From positions 489,379 through 553,378 of the forward strand of contig NZ_AUHE01000001.1 of assembly GCF_000423025.1 (NCBI RefSeq): a stretch of DNA of 64,000 nucleotides, in the 5' to 3' direction. Source of the DNA: Gordonia shandongensis DSM 45094 (GTDB lineage Bacteria > Actinomycetota > Actinomycetes > Mycobacteriales > Mycobacteriaceae). The position numbers were made by a program, and so were the translations under genes. Within the stretch, counting starts at the first letter, position 1. Each line of letters opens with the position of its first letter. Of the stretch, positions 1 through 8,179 are shown in pieces. The notes beneath the pieces are model-generated. The model was not told the origin of the DNA. It ran no database searches and saw only the letters and a list, made by a program, of their open reading frames with translations.

Positions 1-2
1 TC

Positions 3-1805
3 GCGGCCGCGGCCGTGCTCGGTCCCGTCTCGGCGCTCCTCGGCCCCGGACGGTCGGGCGCCGACCCGTCCAAGGGGCGTCGGGTCGCCGTGTTCGGCGG
101 CGGCCCGGGAGGGATGGAGGCCGCCCACCAGCTGGTGAAACGCGGTTTCACCGTGACCCTGTATGACGAGAACGATCATCTGGGCGGCATGGTGCGGGCG
201 TGGATGAACCCGCGCGGGTCGGGTGTCGACGCACCGTTCGAGATGAGCGCCCAGCACTTCGTCCTGCCCAGCTACGCCATCCTCCCGGGAGTCCTCAAGG
301 ACATCCCCGACGGGCACGGCGGCACGGTCTTCGATCACACTGCGCTGATCCCGCAGAACCCGAGCGTCCGCGCCGCCAGCCAGGGGCGGTACGCGCCGGC
401 GACCGTCGGCTACACGCAGCTCATGGTGCCGACGCCGGTCACGCCGACGACGCTCCGCGGGATTCCGCCCGAACGCTATCCGGAGGTGATGCTCACGGCG
501 TTGCAGCAGATCGGCAAGTACACCCCCGCCGACGCCGCCCTCTTGGCCAGCAAGTTCGCGTCATGGATCGTCGCCGGTCCGCGACGCTGCAAGGGACAGT
601 TGGACAAGATGACCCTGCGCCGGTACTTCCGGACCGATCGGATGTCGGAGAACGCCGCGGAGTTGGTGTGGCTGATCGAGCACGTTCTCGGCAGCGATGC
701 GGAGGGACAGGGCGGCTCCGCCGATGCGTTGAAGACCTTCTACGCCGACCCGGTGCTGCGGATGCTCGACGGCCGCGAGGGCTACTACTGGGGCCTGAAC
801 ACCAAGGCGTCGTCGGCACTGCCCTTCGGCATCACCCTCGACGGGCCGGAGACCGAGGTGTGGTTCGACCCGTGGGCGCGCCACATGCACTCGCTGGGTC
901 GTATCGAGTTCAAGATGAAGCACCGCCTGACCGGATTCACGATGGATCGCGGCCGGATCGTCGGCGCCACGGTGCGTGATCCGCGCGGCAGGTCGGTCCC
1001 GGTGGCGGCGGACCACTTCCTCACGGCCATTCCGGGGTTGAACATGCAGAAGGTGTTCTCCCGGCAGATGGTGTCGGCCGACCGCAATCTCGCGAAGGCG
1101 TGGAATGTGGTGCCCGCGTACGAGACCGGATTCCAGTTCTTCTTCCGAGATCTGGATCTCACGGCGGGCCCCGTGCATCCGGCCAAGGGCTGGTACACGT
1201 TTCTCGGCGGGGTCAACGCGATCTGGAACAGGAATCTGCGCCACTACGGGGACGGCCGGGCCGGCGGCGGCCTGGACATCGAGATCTTCTCGACGTCGCT
1301 GTTCCACACCCCGGGCATCCTGTTCGGGAAGCCGATGATGCAGTTGACCAGGGAGCAGACGATCGCCGAGCTGAAGGAGTTCCTCAGCCGGTACGCGGGG
1401 ATGCGGAAGGCGTTCCGCGGCGACAATTTCGTCGGCTGGACACCGCACACCACTCTCGAATGGAAGGGCCGCTGGGTGATCAATGCGACCCGTGCCGGGG
1501 ATGCGTTGGGCAATTGGTCGAACAAGCCGAGGCCGCAACAGCACGGGGCGATCCCCAACCTGTTCCTGGCGGGCGGATCGACGCAGAGCTCGACGTTCAT
1601 CGACAATCAGGACGGGGCGATGGAAACCGCCCGACGAGCCGTGAACGCGCTGGTCGAACGGGCGGGTGTGCACGAGTCTCCGTGCTGGTTGCCGGACTAC
1701 TCACCCCCCAAGATCACGGCGGCCATCCGCGCCGACGACGACCGCCGCTATGCCGCCGGCCAGCCGGGGATCTTCGACGTCGTGGCGCCCGCACCCCGCC
1801 GCTGA
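3..1805 (+). CDS. FAD-dependent oxidoreductase (amine oxidase / phytoene-desaturase-like), 5' end outside window
   Basis: Probable FAD-dependent oxidoreductase of the NAD(P)-binding-8/amine-oxidase superfamily; substrate unknown. A dinucleotide-binding signature, VAVFGGGPGGMEAAHQL, follows a short Ala-rich stretch, and the GMVRAW segment resembles the flavin-binding region of carotenoid desaturase-type enzymes. Near the C-terminus, PNLFLAGGSTQSSTFIDNQD matches the FAD-closing motif (A/G-G-D/S) of these proteins. The frame is open to the left edge (AAAAV precedes the first GTG at 15), so the start is probably outside the window. The protein is about 600 residues, longer than typical desaturases. 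It faces the GH1 gene across a long inverted repeat. Confidence 0.7.
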   Translation, partial: AAAAVLGPVSALLGPGRSGADPSKGRRVAVFGGGPGGMEAAHQLVKRGFTVTLYDENDHLGGMVRAWMNPRGSGVDAPFEMSAQHFVLPSYAILPGVLKDIPDGHGGTVFDHTALIPQNPSVRAASQGRYAPATVGYTQLMVPTPVTPTTLRGIPPERYPEVMLTALQQIGKYTPADAALLASKFASWIVAGPRRCKGQLDKMTLRRYFRTDRMSENAAELVWLIEHVLGSDAEGQGGSADALKTFYADPVLRMLDGREGYYWGLNTKASSALPFGITLDGPETEVWFDPWARHMHSLGRIEFKMKHRLTGFTMDRGRIVGATVRDPRGRSVPVAADHFLTAIPGLNMQKVFSRQMVSADRNLAKAWNVVPAYETGFQFFFRDLDLTAGPVHPAKGWYTFLGGVNAIWNRNLRHYGDGRAGGGLDIEIFSTSLFHTPGILFGKPMMQLTREQTIAELKEFLSRYAGMRKAFRGDNFVGWTPHTTLEWKGRWVINATRAGDALGNWSNKPRPQQHGAIPNLFLAGGSTQSSTFIDNQDGAMETARRAVNALVERAGVHESPCWLPDYSPPKITAAIRADDDRRYAAGQPGIFDVVAPAPRR

Positions 1806-1821
1806 ACCAGCATCCCCGCAG

Positions 1822-1884
1822 GATCGTCCCCGTGAGCACTCACCGCGGGCAATACGTCCGAGGCGGCCCCTCACGGGGACGATC
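1822..1884. terminator. 15-bp inverted repeat between convergent genes
   Basis: GATCGTCCCCGTGAG (1822-1836) and its exact complement (1870-1884) are separated by 33 nt, in the gap between the oxidoreductase and the convergent GH1 gene. It is probably a bidirectional terminator, although there is no U-tract and the loop is long. Confidence 0.5.
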
Positions 1885-1895
1885 ATCTGCGCGCC

Positions 1896-3221
1896 TCAGC
1901 GCGCGGGTTGCACACAGCTCGTCGGGGCCGCGACGAGTGAGCAGAACGTCGGCGGCCGCGTCGGACGATAATCTCGTCCCACGCCGTTGTCGGCGATGAT
2001 CTTCCGGAATGCGGGCACCGCGGGCGTCGGTGTGCGGCGCAGGGTCGGATCAGTCGTCACGTCCACCGTGTACAACCCGAAACGCGGTGTGTAACTGCCC
2101 CATTCGTAGTTGTCGGTGAGGCTCCAGTAGTTCATCCCCAGCACCGGGACACCGGTGTCGCGAGCCTTCTGGACCCAGTAGACGAGGTCCCGAAGGTGGT
2201 CGGCGCGCCGATACCGGTCGGGTCGGAGGTGACCGTTCTTCGTGGCCATCCCCGACTCGACGATGTACAGCGGCTTTCCGGGAAAGCGGCGACTCATGTC
2301 GCGCAGCGCATAGAAGACGCCGTCGGCGGCGACCGTCGCCTTCCAGAATTCGTCCGCCCCGGCGTGGATCGCGGTCAGGTCGGTCGGCGAGATCGAGTAG
2401 TAGTAATCGAGCCCGACGAAGTCGAGCTGATCGCGTACGCGGTCCTGGAACAGGGTGTCGAGAAGCGGTTCCGCGGTCGGGACATACGCGACGTTCGAGC
2501 TCACCTGCGCACCCGGATCCCTGCGGTGGATGAAGCGGTAGATCGCCTTGTGCGCCCGGACGAGCCGATCGAACATCATCGGCGCATCCGCGGCGGGCAG
2601 CCCGCCGTGCTGGACTTCTTTGAGCACATAGGTGCTCGGTTCGTTGATGGTGATCCACAGCGGGTGGTACGGGGCGTAGCGCTCGACGATCACGCGGTTG
2701 TACGCGAGCCACGACTGCAGTGTCCGCGGGTCCCTCCATCCGCCTCGCGCAGCGATCCACCCCGGGTACACCCAGTGGTCGAGGGTGATCATCGGCCGCA
2801 TGCCCGCGTCGACGATCGTCTCGATCAACGAGTCGTAGTAGTCGAGGGCACGGGCGTCCAGCTCTCCCGGCCTCTTCTCGACCCGAGCCCATTCGATGCC
2901 AATGCGATACACCTTCGCACCGAGCTTCTCGGCGAGCGCGATGTCGGAGGCGTAGCGATGGCGGAAGTCCACCGAGGTTCCGATCGGTTCGTCGGTCCTG
3001 CCCTGCGCGATGTACCGCGTCCAGTTGCTGTCCGGGGAACTCCCCTCGGACTGGAATCCGGACGAGGCGACACCCCACAGGAACCCGCTCGGCAGGCCAC
3101 CGGACTTCGCGTCGGCGACCGGCGCCGACGTGAGCGCCGCGAGGACCGCGAGGACAGCGATTCCGACAGACGCCCTGAGCCACGGCGGGGTACCGCGAAC
3201 AGCGGTGGTGACACCGAACAT
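1896..3221 (-). CDS. secreted glycoside hydrolase family 1 protein
   Basis: Predicted retaining beta-glycosidase, exported. Residues 1-38 form a signal peptide (hydrophobic core IAVLAVLAAL, cleavage near ADA-KS). The mature part starts with the GH1 entry motif GFLWGVASSGFQSEG. The acid/base motif is TINEP (Glu194) and the nucleophile motif is YIVESG (Glu322), the family's usual T(F/L)NEP and (I/V)TENG in slightly divergent form. 441 aa is a normal single-domain length. The substrate cannot be read from sequence. A TAGGGT hexamer lies 7 nt before the ATG, so the mRNA is probably leaderless, which supports this start. Confidence 0.85.
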   Translation of the reverse strand: MFGVTTAVRGTPPWLRASVGIAVLAVLAALTSAPVADAKSGGLPSGFLWGVASSGFQSEGSSPDSNWTRYIAQGRTDEPIGTSVDFRHRYASDIALAEKLGAKVYRIGIEWARVEKRPGELDARALDYYDSLIETIVDAGMRPMITLDHWVYPGWIAARGGWRDPRTLQSWLAYNRVIVERYAPYHPLWITINEPSTYVLKEVQHGGLPAADAPMMFDRLVRAHKAIYRFIHRRDPGAQVSSNVAYVPTAEPLLDTLFQDRVRDQLDFVGLDYYYSISPTDLTAIHAGADEFWKATVAADGVFYALRDMSRRFPGKPLYIVESGMATKNGHLRPDRYRRADHLRDLVYWVQKARDTGVPVLGMNYWSLTDNYEWGSYTPRFGLYTVDVTTDPTLRRTPTPAVPAFRKIIADNGVGRDYRPTRPPTFCSLVAAPTSCVQPAR

Positions 3222-3228
3222 GGTTGTG

Positions 3229-3234
3229 ACCCTA
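3229..3234 (-). promoter_or_regulatory. -10 hexamer of GH1 gene
   Basis: TAGGGT on the minus strand, 7 nt, then the ATG at 3221. Confidence 0.45.
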
Positions 3235-3366
3235 GCCAGTTCACACCCGCTCGTACGGTGTTTCGCCGGCGGTCACCGGTCGACACGGTCGCGGTGCACC
3301 GGGTCCTCGGTGCGGCCGGCGGCGCCGCCGTTTGCTAGTCTCGTGATGCGCGAGTCGCCTCGCGAT

Positions 3367-3440
3367 GCCGGCGTAGTTTAGTGGTAGAACATCAGCTTCC
3401 CAAGCTGAGAGTGCGGGTTCGATTCCCGTCGCCGGCTCCA
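3367..3440 (+). tRNA. tRNA-Gly (anticodon CCC)
   Basis: Complete cloverleaf of 74 nt with encoded CCA. The acceptor GCCGGCG pairs with CGCCGGC, followed by discriminator T and CCA. The anticodon stem TCAGC/GCTGA encloses loop TTCCCAA, giving anticodon CCC (codon GGG). The T-arm has the standard GGTTCGATTCC. It stands alone, with the RHH gene ending 5 nt downstream on the other strand. Confidence 0.97.
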
Positions 3441-3445
3441 CACGA

Positions 3446-3631
3446 TCACCGGGGTTCGCGGCCCGCTTGCTTGAGGGCCAGCCGCAGCGCGTATTCGAGT
3501 TGACCGTTGATGCTGCGCAGGTCGTCGGCCGCCCATTTCGCCACGGCCTCGTGGACGGCGGGGTCGAGCCGCAGGAGGACCTTCTTGGGTGGCCGCTTCA
3601 CCGGACGGGAGGGCGCATCGTCGCCGGTCAC
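3446..3631 (-). CDS. small ribbon-helix-helix (Arc/HicB-type) DNA-binding protein
   Basis: 61-aa protein with a short disordered basic N-terminus and then the beta-strand/helix/helix layout of a MetJ/Arc repressor: KKVLLRLDPAVHEAVAKWAA, then DDLRSINGQLEYALRLALKQ. The pattern of basic strand, L-D-P turn and SINGQLEYALR helix is that of small RHH regulators and antitoxins. Start GTG at 3631 with a poor SD. It lies 30 nt downstream of the SPFH gene in the same orientation and is probably co-transcribed. No toxin-like partner is visible. I infer that it represses the pair through the palindrome at 4588-4613. Confidence 0.75.
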   Translation of the reverse strand: MTGDDAPSRPVKRPPKKVLLRLDPAVHEAVAKWAADDLRSINGQLEYALRLALKQAGREPR

Positions 3632-3661
3632 GACGGGTAGCTCATCACGACACGCGCCCGA

Positions 3662-4546
3662 CTACGCGTACAGGGATCCGGCGTTGACCACCGGCTGCGT
3701 GGCCCGATCACCGCACAGAACGACCAGCAGGTTGGAGACCATCCCGGCGCGGCGCTCCTCGTCGAGCTCCACGACCCCCTGCTCCGAGAGACGGTCGAGC
3801 GCGAGGCCGACCATGCCGACGGCGCCCTCCACGATCTGCTTGCGCGCGGCGACCACCTGCGCGGCCTGCTGCCGAACCAGCATCGCCTGCGCGATCTCCG
3901 GCGCATACGCCAGATGCGTGATCCGCGCCTCGATCACCTCGATGCCCGCGAGCTGCGTCCGCTCGCGCAACTCCTCGGTCAACTCCTCCGCGATCTGCGC
4001 ACCGTCCCGCAGACTCACCCCCACCTCGGAATGCGAATCGTACGGGTACGACGTCGCCAGATGCCGCACCGCGGCCTCCGACTGCGTCTCGACGTACTCC
4101 TCGTAATCGTCGACGGCGAACGCGGCCTTGAAACTGTCGACCACCCGGTAGACGACGACCGCGGCGATCTCCACCGGATTGCCGTCGGCGTCGTTGACCT
4201 TCAACTTCTGGGTCTCGAAGTTCCGGATGCGCAACGTGATGGTGCGGCGATCGGTCAACGGCATCACCGCGAAGAACCCCGAGTCGCTCAGCGAACCCAC
4301 ATACCGTCCGAAGAACTGGACCACCTTGGCCTCATTGGGGCTCACGACCGTGAGCCCGGTGAGCATCATCAGAGCGGCCACACCGACGATCACGGCGAGC
4401 ACCGTCACGACCGCCAGAGCCGGTGACGCACCGTTCGCCATACCGGCGACGCTCGCGACCCCGCCGACGATGCACACCACCAGCACCAGCAGCGATCCGG
4501 CCGCCACCGTGAATCCGTTGGCCCGCCACGCTTGTCGGAACTCCAT
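3662..4546 (-). CDS. SPFH/band-7 (stomatin-prohibitin) membrane protein
   Basis: 294-aa SPFH-domain protein, thought to scaffold membrane microdomains. Two hydrophobic segments (about residues 10-32 and 43-65) precede the SPFH start VVSPNEAKVVQFFGRYVG. Band-7 features follow: LRIRNFETQKLKVNDADGNP, VVYRVVDSFKAAFAVDDYEE, the IAEELTEELRERTQLAGIEV helix and the ITHLAYAPEIAQAMLVRQQA region. An ATG five codons upstream (4561) is also in frame, but GGAGGAG sits correctly in front of the ATG at 4546, so I chose that start. First gene of a two-gene unit with the RHH protein. Confidence 0.88.
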   Translation of the reverse strand: MEFRQAWRANGFTVAAGSLLVLVVCIVGGVASVAGMANGASPALAVVTVLAVIVGVAALMMLTGLTVVSPNEAKVVQFFGRYVGSLSDSGFFAVMPLTDRRTITLRIRNFETQKLKVNDADGNPVEIAAVVVYRVVDSFKAAFAVDDYEEYVETQSEAAVRHLATSYPYDSHSEVGVSLRDGAQIAEELTEELRERTQLAGIEVIEARITHLAYAPEIAQAMLVRQQAAQVVAARKQIVEGAVGMVGLALDRLSEQGVVELDEERRAGMVSNLLVVLCGDRATQPVVNAGSLYA

Positions 4547-4587
4547 GAGGTCTCCTCCCATCCCCCCGGCCGGACGATCCGACCAGA

Positions 4588-4613
4588 CTATCGAAATGAT
4601 ATCACTTTGATAG
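4588..4613. promoter_or_regulatory. 26-bp near-perfect palindromic operator upstream of SPFH-RHH pair
   Basis: CTATC(4588-4592) ... GATAG(4609-4613) around a TGATATCA centre. 22 of 26 positions are symmetric (two mismatched pairs). It is AT-rich in a GC-rich region and lies about 42 nt upstream of the SPFH ATG, where a promoter is expected. The RHH protein of the operon is the obvious candidate binder (inference). Confidence 0.65.
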
Positions 4614-4642
4614 ACAGGGCCGCGTCGTTTCCGCCGGCGCGA

Positions 4643-6175
4643 TCACCCGGGCCGGTGCGATCGGCGTCGACGCAGCCGCTCGCGGGTCACGAGCTCCACT
4701 CGACGCGCCTGCCGGCGAAGACGCCGATAGACACGGTCGGCCGTGAGCTCACCCACGCGCTCGGGATCGAGGAGCTCGTCCTCGGCCAGCACCGAGTCCT
4801 CGTCGTCAGTCGACTCCCGGTCGAACAATCGCAGCCCCCGCCCCGGTCCGGTGAGCGACGCGATGGCCCCGGCCAACGATCCCCGCTCGGCGAACGCCGC
4901 CGCGACGGACGCGGGGTCGGCCCCCACGTGCTCGGCCACCAGCCGGTGTCGGATCCCCGCGACGCTCGCACGGATCCGGCTCGCGTGTTCCGGCGTCGCA
5001 TCGGCGTCGATCGTCACATCGCATTCACTGTCGAAACCCAGCGACCGATTGTTGAGGTTCGACGATCCGACGCGCAGCACCCGATCGTCGACGATGACGA
5101 CCTTCGCGTGCACGTAAATCGGCCCGCCGTCGGCGGTCACCGGGTGGTACGCGTGGAACCGACCGTGGACGTCGGCCTGCCACAGCAGCCGCAGCAACCG
5201 GTGGCGGGCACCGTCCATCGACCTGCGCTCGATGTGGCCGTCGGCGTGCCGCGGCAGGACGACGACCACTTCGGGGCCGTCGTCTTCGGCCAGCCGCCGC
5301 GCCAGCGCGTACGCGATGTCGCGGGACGCGAGGTACTGACTCTCGATGTAGAGCAGGTCACGGGCCGTCGCGATGGCCGCCAGATACAGTTCCCGGATCT
5401 CGCTGACGGCCGCGCGGCCGGCGTACTCCGGCAGGGTCCGCGACACCCCGACGCGGCATCCGGCGAAGTCGGGAGTCAACGTCGGCGGCCACGCCGGGTC
5501 GCCGCGCGTCCCGACCGGTGCCAGCCGCTCGCCGGTGGCGTCCTCCCACCGGTCGCGCGCCACGTCGGCGACGATCCGCGCCGCCGCGCCGTCGAGCGCG
5601 ACCGTCGCATCGTGCCACGGCCCGTACGCACGCCCGGTCGGCGTGACCCGTCCGGCATGGGTCGGGAGGTGATCGGAGGTGTCCCAGCGGTCCACGGTCA
5701 TGTCGATGCCGCCGCAGAACGCGAACTCGTCGTCGATCACCACGATCTTCTGATGATGCGACGACGAGAACGGGTGCGCGGCGTCGACGCGGTAGTGCAG
5801 GCGGTCGCCCGCCGCCAGGTCCTGCACGGCGGGCGGCAGCATGCCGCGCGCCAACCCGGTGAGCGCTCCGACGCTCCAGCGCAGGACGCGGATCTCCAAC
5901 TCCGGACGCGTCCGGGTGAGGTGGGCGAGCAGATCGCCGAGCACGTCGGGCCCCTCGGCGGGGTCGGCGGACGGGTCGAGCCGGATCCTGGTGTCGAAGT
6001 CCCAGCCGATCATCAGCACCCGCCGGCGGGCCCGCAGCAGGGCCGCCCGGGCGTGCGCGAAGTAGTCCGCCGCGTCGACGATCACCGCGACCCGGTCGGC
6101 CCGTCCCACACGCCAGCAGGTGTCGCCCGCGACGAGCAGATCTCCCGGCGCCGCCCCGGCACCCGAACCCGACAT
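4643..6175 (-). CDS. phospholipase D / cardiolipin-synthase-like protein
   Basis: 510-aa member of the PLD superfamily with both catalytic HKD motifs: HHQKIVVIDDEFAFCGGID (His141, Lys143) and YVHAKVVIVDDRVLRVGSSN (His356, Lys358). It acts on phosphodiester or phosphatidyl groups; PLD and cardiolipin synthase activities cannot be separated here. No N-terminal transmembrane segments are visible, unlike classical cardiolipin synthases, so it is probably a cytosolic or peripheral PLD-type enzyme. Start ATG 6175 is preceded by GGGAGGGAG. The open frame continues far upstream on the antisense of phoD, but that part is not coding. Confidence 0.88.
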   Translation of the reverse strand: MSGSGAGAAPGDLLVAGDTCWRVGRADRVAVIVDAADYFAHARAALLRARRRVLMIGWDFDTRIRLDPSADPAEGPDVLGDLLAHLTRTRPELEIRVLRWSVGALTGLARGMLPPAVQDLAAGDRLHYRVDAAHPFSSSHHQKIVVIDDEFAFCGGIDMTVDRWDTSDHLPTHAGRVTPTGRAYGPWHDATVALDGAAARIVADVARDRWEDATGERLAPVGTRGDPAWPPTLTPDFAGCRVGVSRTLPEYAGRAAVSEIRELYLAAIATARDLLYIESQYLASRDIAYALARRLAEDDGPEVVVVLPRHADGHIERRSMDGARHRLLRLLWQADVHGRFHAYHPVTADGGPIYVHAKVVIVDDRVLRVGSSNLNNRSLGFDSECDVTIDADATPEHASRIRASVAGIRHRLVAEHVGADPASVAAAFAERGSLAGAIASLTGPGRGLRLFDRESTDDEDSVLAEDELLDPERVGELTADRVYRRLRRQARRVELVTRERLRRRRSHRPG

Positions 6176-6261
6176 CGAACTCCCTCCCGCACCCGGAGGT
6201 CGGGCGCCGCGATGTCCGATTGTCTCGCACCCGCCCGCCGGGAGGGCCCGGTCGGGACCGC

Positions 6262-8061
6262 TCAGCGCGCCGGCCGGGACACCTTGGTGAGCCGTCGTGT
6301 CCCGGAGCCGACCCGCCACGACTGCGCGTGGTAGGCGCCGGTGCGCCGCCGCGTCCGATCGCGGACGAAGTACCAGTCCATCTGGGCGGCGGCGGAGTCG
6401 ACCGTCAGCACCGCGTACCCGTGCGCGTCGGTGTCGACCCACCGGGCGTGGGAGTTGGCGGCGCGGATCGCGGTCGACGCCGCATCGCTCACCGTGTGCT
6501 CGGGGATCTTCACCATGTCGTCGAGGTTGTTCGACGTCACCGACGTCACGACGAATTCGGTGCCCAGGGTGCCCGCCGCCGGGTAGGACGCCGGTTTGCG
6601 CGGGATCTCGTTGGCCCACGACATGTGGATGTCGCCGGTGATGAACACGACGTTCTTCTTCCCGGCGGCGTCGGCGGCCTTCAGGAGCCGTTCGCGGTCG
6701 CGGGTGTAACCGTCCCACTGGTCGGCGTTGGCCGGGATGCCGTTGGCCGGGATCCCGAGGATGTCGGTGAGGGCGCCGGTGGTGTCCGGGTCGAGCGGCG
6801 GGATCAACAGCGGGCTGATCATCACCGAGTTGCCGATGATCTGCCACCGGGTCGTCGACGTGGTGATGCCGCCGGTGAGCCACTGCATCTGGGCGCGACC
6901 GGTGATGGTGGTCTTGTCGGAGTCGATGCGCTTGCTGAACTGTGAGACCTCTTGGTCGCGGTAGGTCCGCAGGTCGAGCATCGACAGTTCCATGAGGGTG
7001 CCGTAGCGGAGGCGCCGGTACAGGTGTCGGTTCGTGTCCGACACGACGGGCCGCACCGGCATCCACTCGTAGTACGCCTTGTCGGCGTTGGCTTTGCGGA
7101 CCCGCCACGATCCCTGCGTCACGGGGTCGTGGTTGTTGGCGCCCGACCGGTAGGAGTTGTCGGCGGTCTCGTGGTCGTCCCACGTGACGATGAACGGGTG
7201 TCGGGCGTGCAGGAGCGCCAGGTCGGGGTCGGTCTTGTACTGGCCGTGGCGGATCCGGTAGTCGGCGAGGGAGACGATGTCGTTCGCGGGGCGATGGGTG
7301 CGGACCGGACCGTTCTTCCCGCCGTACTCGCCGGCGCCGTACTCGTAGATGTAGTCGCCGAGGTGGATGACGGCGTCGAGGTCGTCGCGCTCGGCGAGGT
7401 GCCGGTAGGCGGCGAAGTAGCCGGCCTCCCAGTTGGCGCAGCTGACGACGCCGAAGCGGGCCGACCGGATGTCGGCGTCGGTGGCGGGGGCGGTGCGGGT
7501 GCGGCCCGTCGGGGAGACGGCGCCCGCGGCGGGGCCGTCGGTGACGCGGAACCGGTACCAGTAGTCGGTCGCGGCGCCCAGGCCGCGGGCGTCGACCTTC
7601 ACCGTGTGGTCGCGGGAGGCGTCGGTGCGCACGGTGCCGGAGGCCACCACCGTCGCGAAGCCGCGGTCGTCGGCGACCTCCCACACGACGGTGGAGGGGG
7701 CGCCGCGCCCCGACCCGGGTCGAGCGTCGGGGGACGGGGTCACGCGGGTCCACAGGATGACGCCGTCGGGCAGCGGGTCACCGGAGGCCACGCCGTGCGC
7801 GAAGGCGCCGCGCCGCGGGCGGTCGGCGTGCGCCGCGCCGGCCGACAGCGATCCGGCGGCGAGCGTCGCGGGGACGGCGGCCGCGAGGGCGCCGGCGCCC
7901 GCCGCGCCCATGAAGGTGCGGCGCGACAGTCCGGCTGTGTCGGACCGATCGGGGTCGGACCGGTCGGGGTCGGACCGGTCGGGGTCGGACCGGTCGGGGT
8001 CGGACCGGTCGGGGTCGGGGAACGAAGGGACGGATTCGGGGAGGGAGGCGTTGTCAGACAT
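6262..8061 (-). CDS. phoD: alkaline phosphatase PhoD family, Tat-exported
   Basis: 599-aa secreted phosphodiesterase/alkaline phosphatase that scavenges phosphate outside the cell. The Tat signal LSRRTFMGAAGAGALAAA lies about residues 45-62, after an unusual N-terminal tail built of (DRSDP)5. PhoD landmarks: FAHGVASGDPLPDGVILWTR, FGVVSCANWEAGYF, HLGDYIYEYG, TWDDHETADN and FITGDIHMSW, which supply the conserved metal-binding Asp/Asn/His residues. Start ATG 8061; the frame extends upstream only into shadow sequence. It is divergent from a second Tat phosphatase, and a PHO-box-like repeat 24-41 nt upstream of the start suggests phosphate-starvation control. Confidence 0.92.
   Translation of the reverse strand: MSDNASLPESVPSFPDPDRSDPDRSDPDRSDPDRSDPDRSDTAGLSRRTFMGAAGAGALAAAVPATLAAGSLSAGAAHADRPRRGAFAHGVASGDPLPDGVILWTRVTPSPDARPGSGRGAPSTVVWEVADDRGFATVVASGTVRTDASRDHTVKVDARGLGAATDYWYRFRVTDGPAAGAVSPTGRTRTAPATDADIRSARFGVVSCANWEAGYFAAYRHLAERDDLDAVIHLGDYIYEYGAGEYGGKNGPVRTHRPANDIVSLADYRIRHGQYKTDPDLALLHARHPFIVTWDDHETADNSYRSGANNHDPVTQGSWRVRKANADKAYYEWMPVRPVVSDTNRHLYRRLRYGTLMELSMLDLRTYRDQEVSQFSKRIDSDKTTITGRAQMQWLTGGITTSTTRWQIIGNSVMISPLLIPPLDPDTTGALTDILGIPANGIPANADQWDGYTRDRERLLKAADAAGKKNVVFITGDIHMSWANEIPRKPASYPAAGTLGTEFVVTSVTSNNLDDMVKIPEHTVSDAASTAIRAANSHARWVDTDAHGYAVLTVDSAAAQMDWYFVRDRTRRRTGAYHAQSWRVGSGTRRLTKVSRPAR
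7940..8020 (-). repeat. 15-nt tandem repeat, five copies, in phoD N-terminus
   Basis: Five copies of TCGGACCG(A/G)TCGGGG plus 6 nt, encoding (DRSDP)5 in front of the Tat motif. All units are in frame and nearly identical in DNA, which implies recent expansion by slippage or duplication. Confidence 0.9.
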
Positions 8062-8084
8062 CGCGAGAAACAGTTCCACAGTCC

Positions 8085-8102
8085 GGTTACCGATCGGTGA
8101 AC
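8085..8102 (-). promoter_or_regulatory. PHO-box-like direct repeat upstream of phoD
   Basis: On the minus strand GTTCACC (8102-8096) and GGTAACC (8091-8085) start exactly 11 nt apart. This is the unit size and core (GTTCACC) of the PhoP boxes known in Streptomyces. A single further GTTCACC lies at 8151-8157 on the plus strand in front of the divergent phosphatase gene. Confidence 0.5.
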
Positions 8103-8179
8103 GCCCGGCGACCGGCGGATTGCCGCGAATCTCCCGAGTCGACCGACTCCGTTCACCTCGGCATGGGATCATCCCTGCC

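Noticed and set aside
3446..4546. Toxin-antitoxin system
   Set aside because: The RHH protein resembles antitoxins, but its partner is an SPFH membrane protein with no toxin fold.
6176..7753. Upstream part of a 1036-codon open frame running into the PLD gene
   Set aside because: It is the antisense of phoD, composed almost entirely of Arg/Pro/Gly/His. The PLD domain starts at ATG 6175 with an excellent SD.
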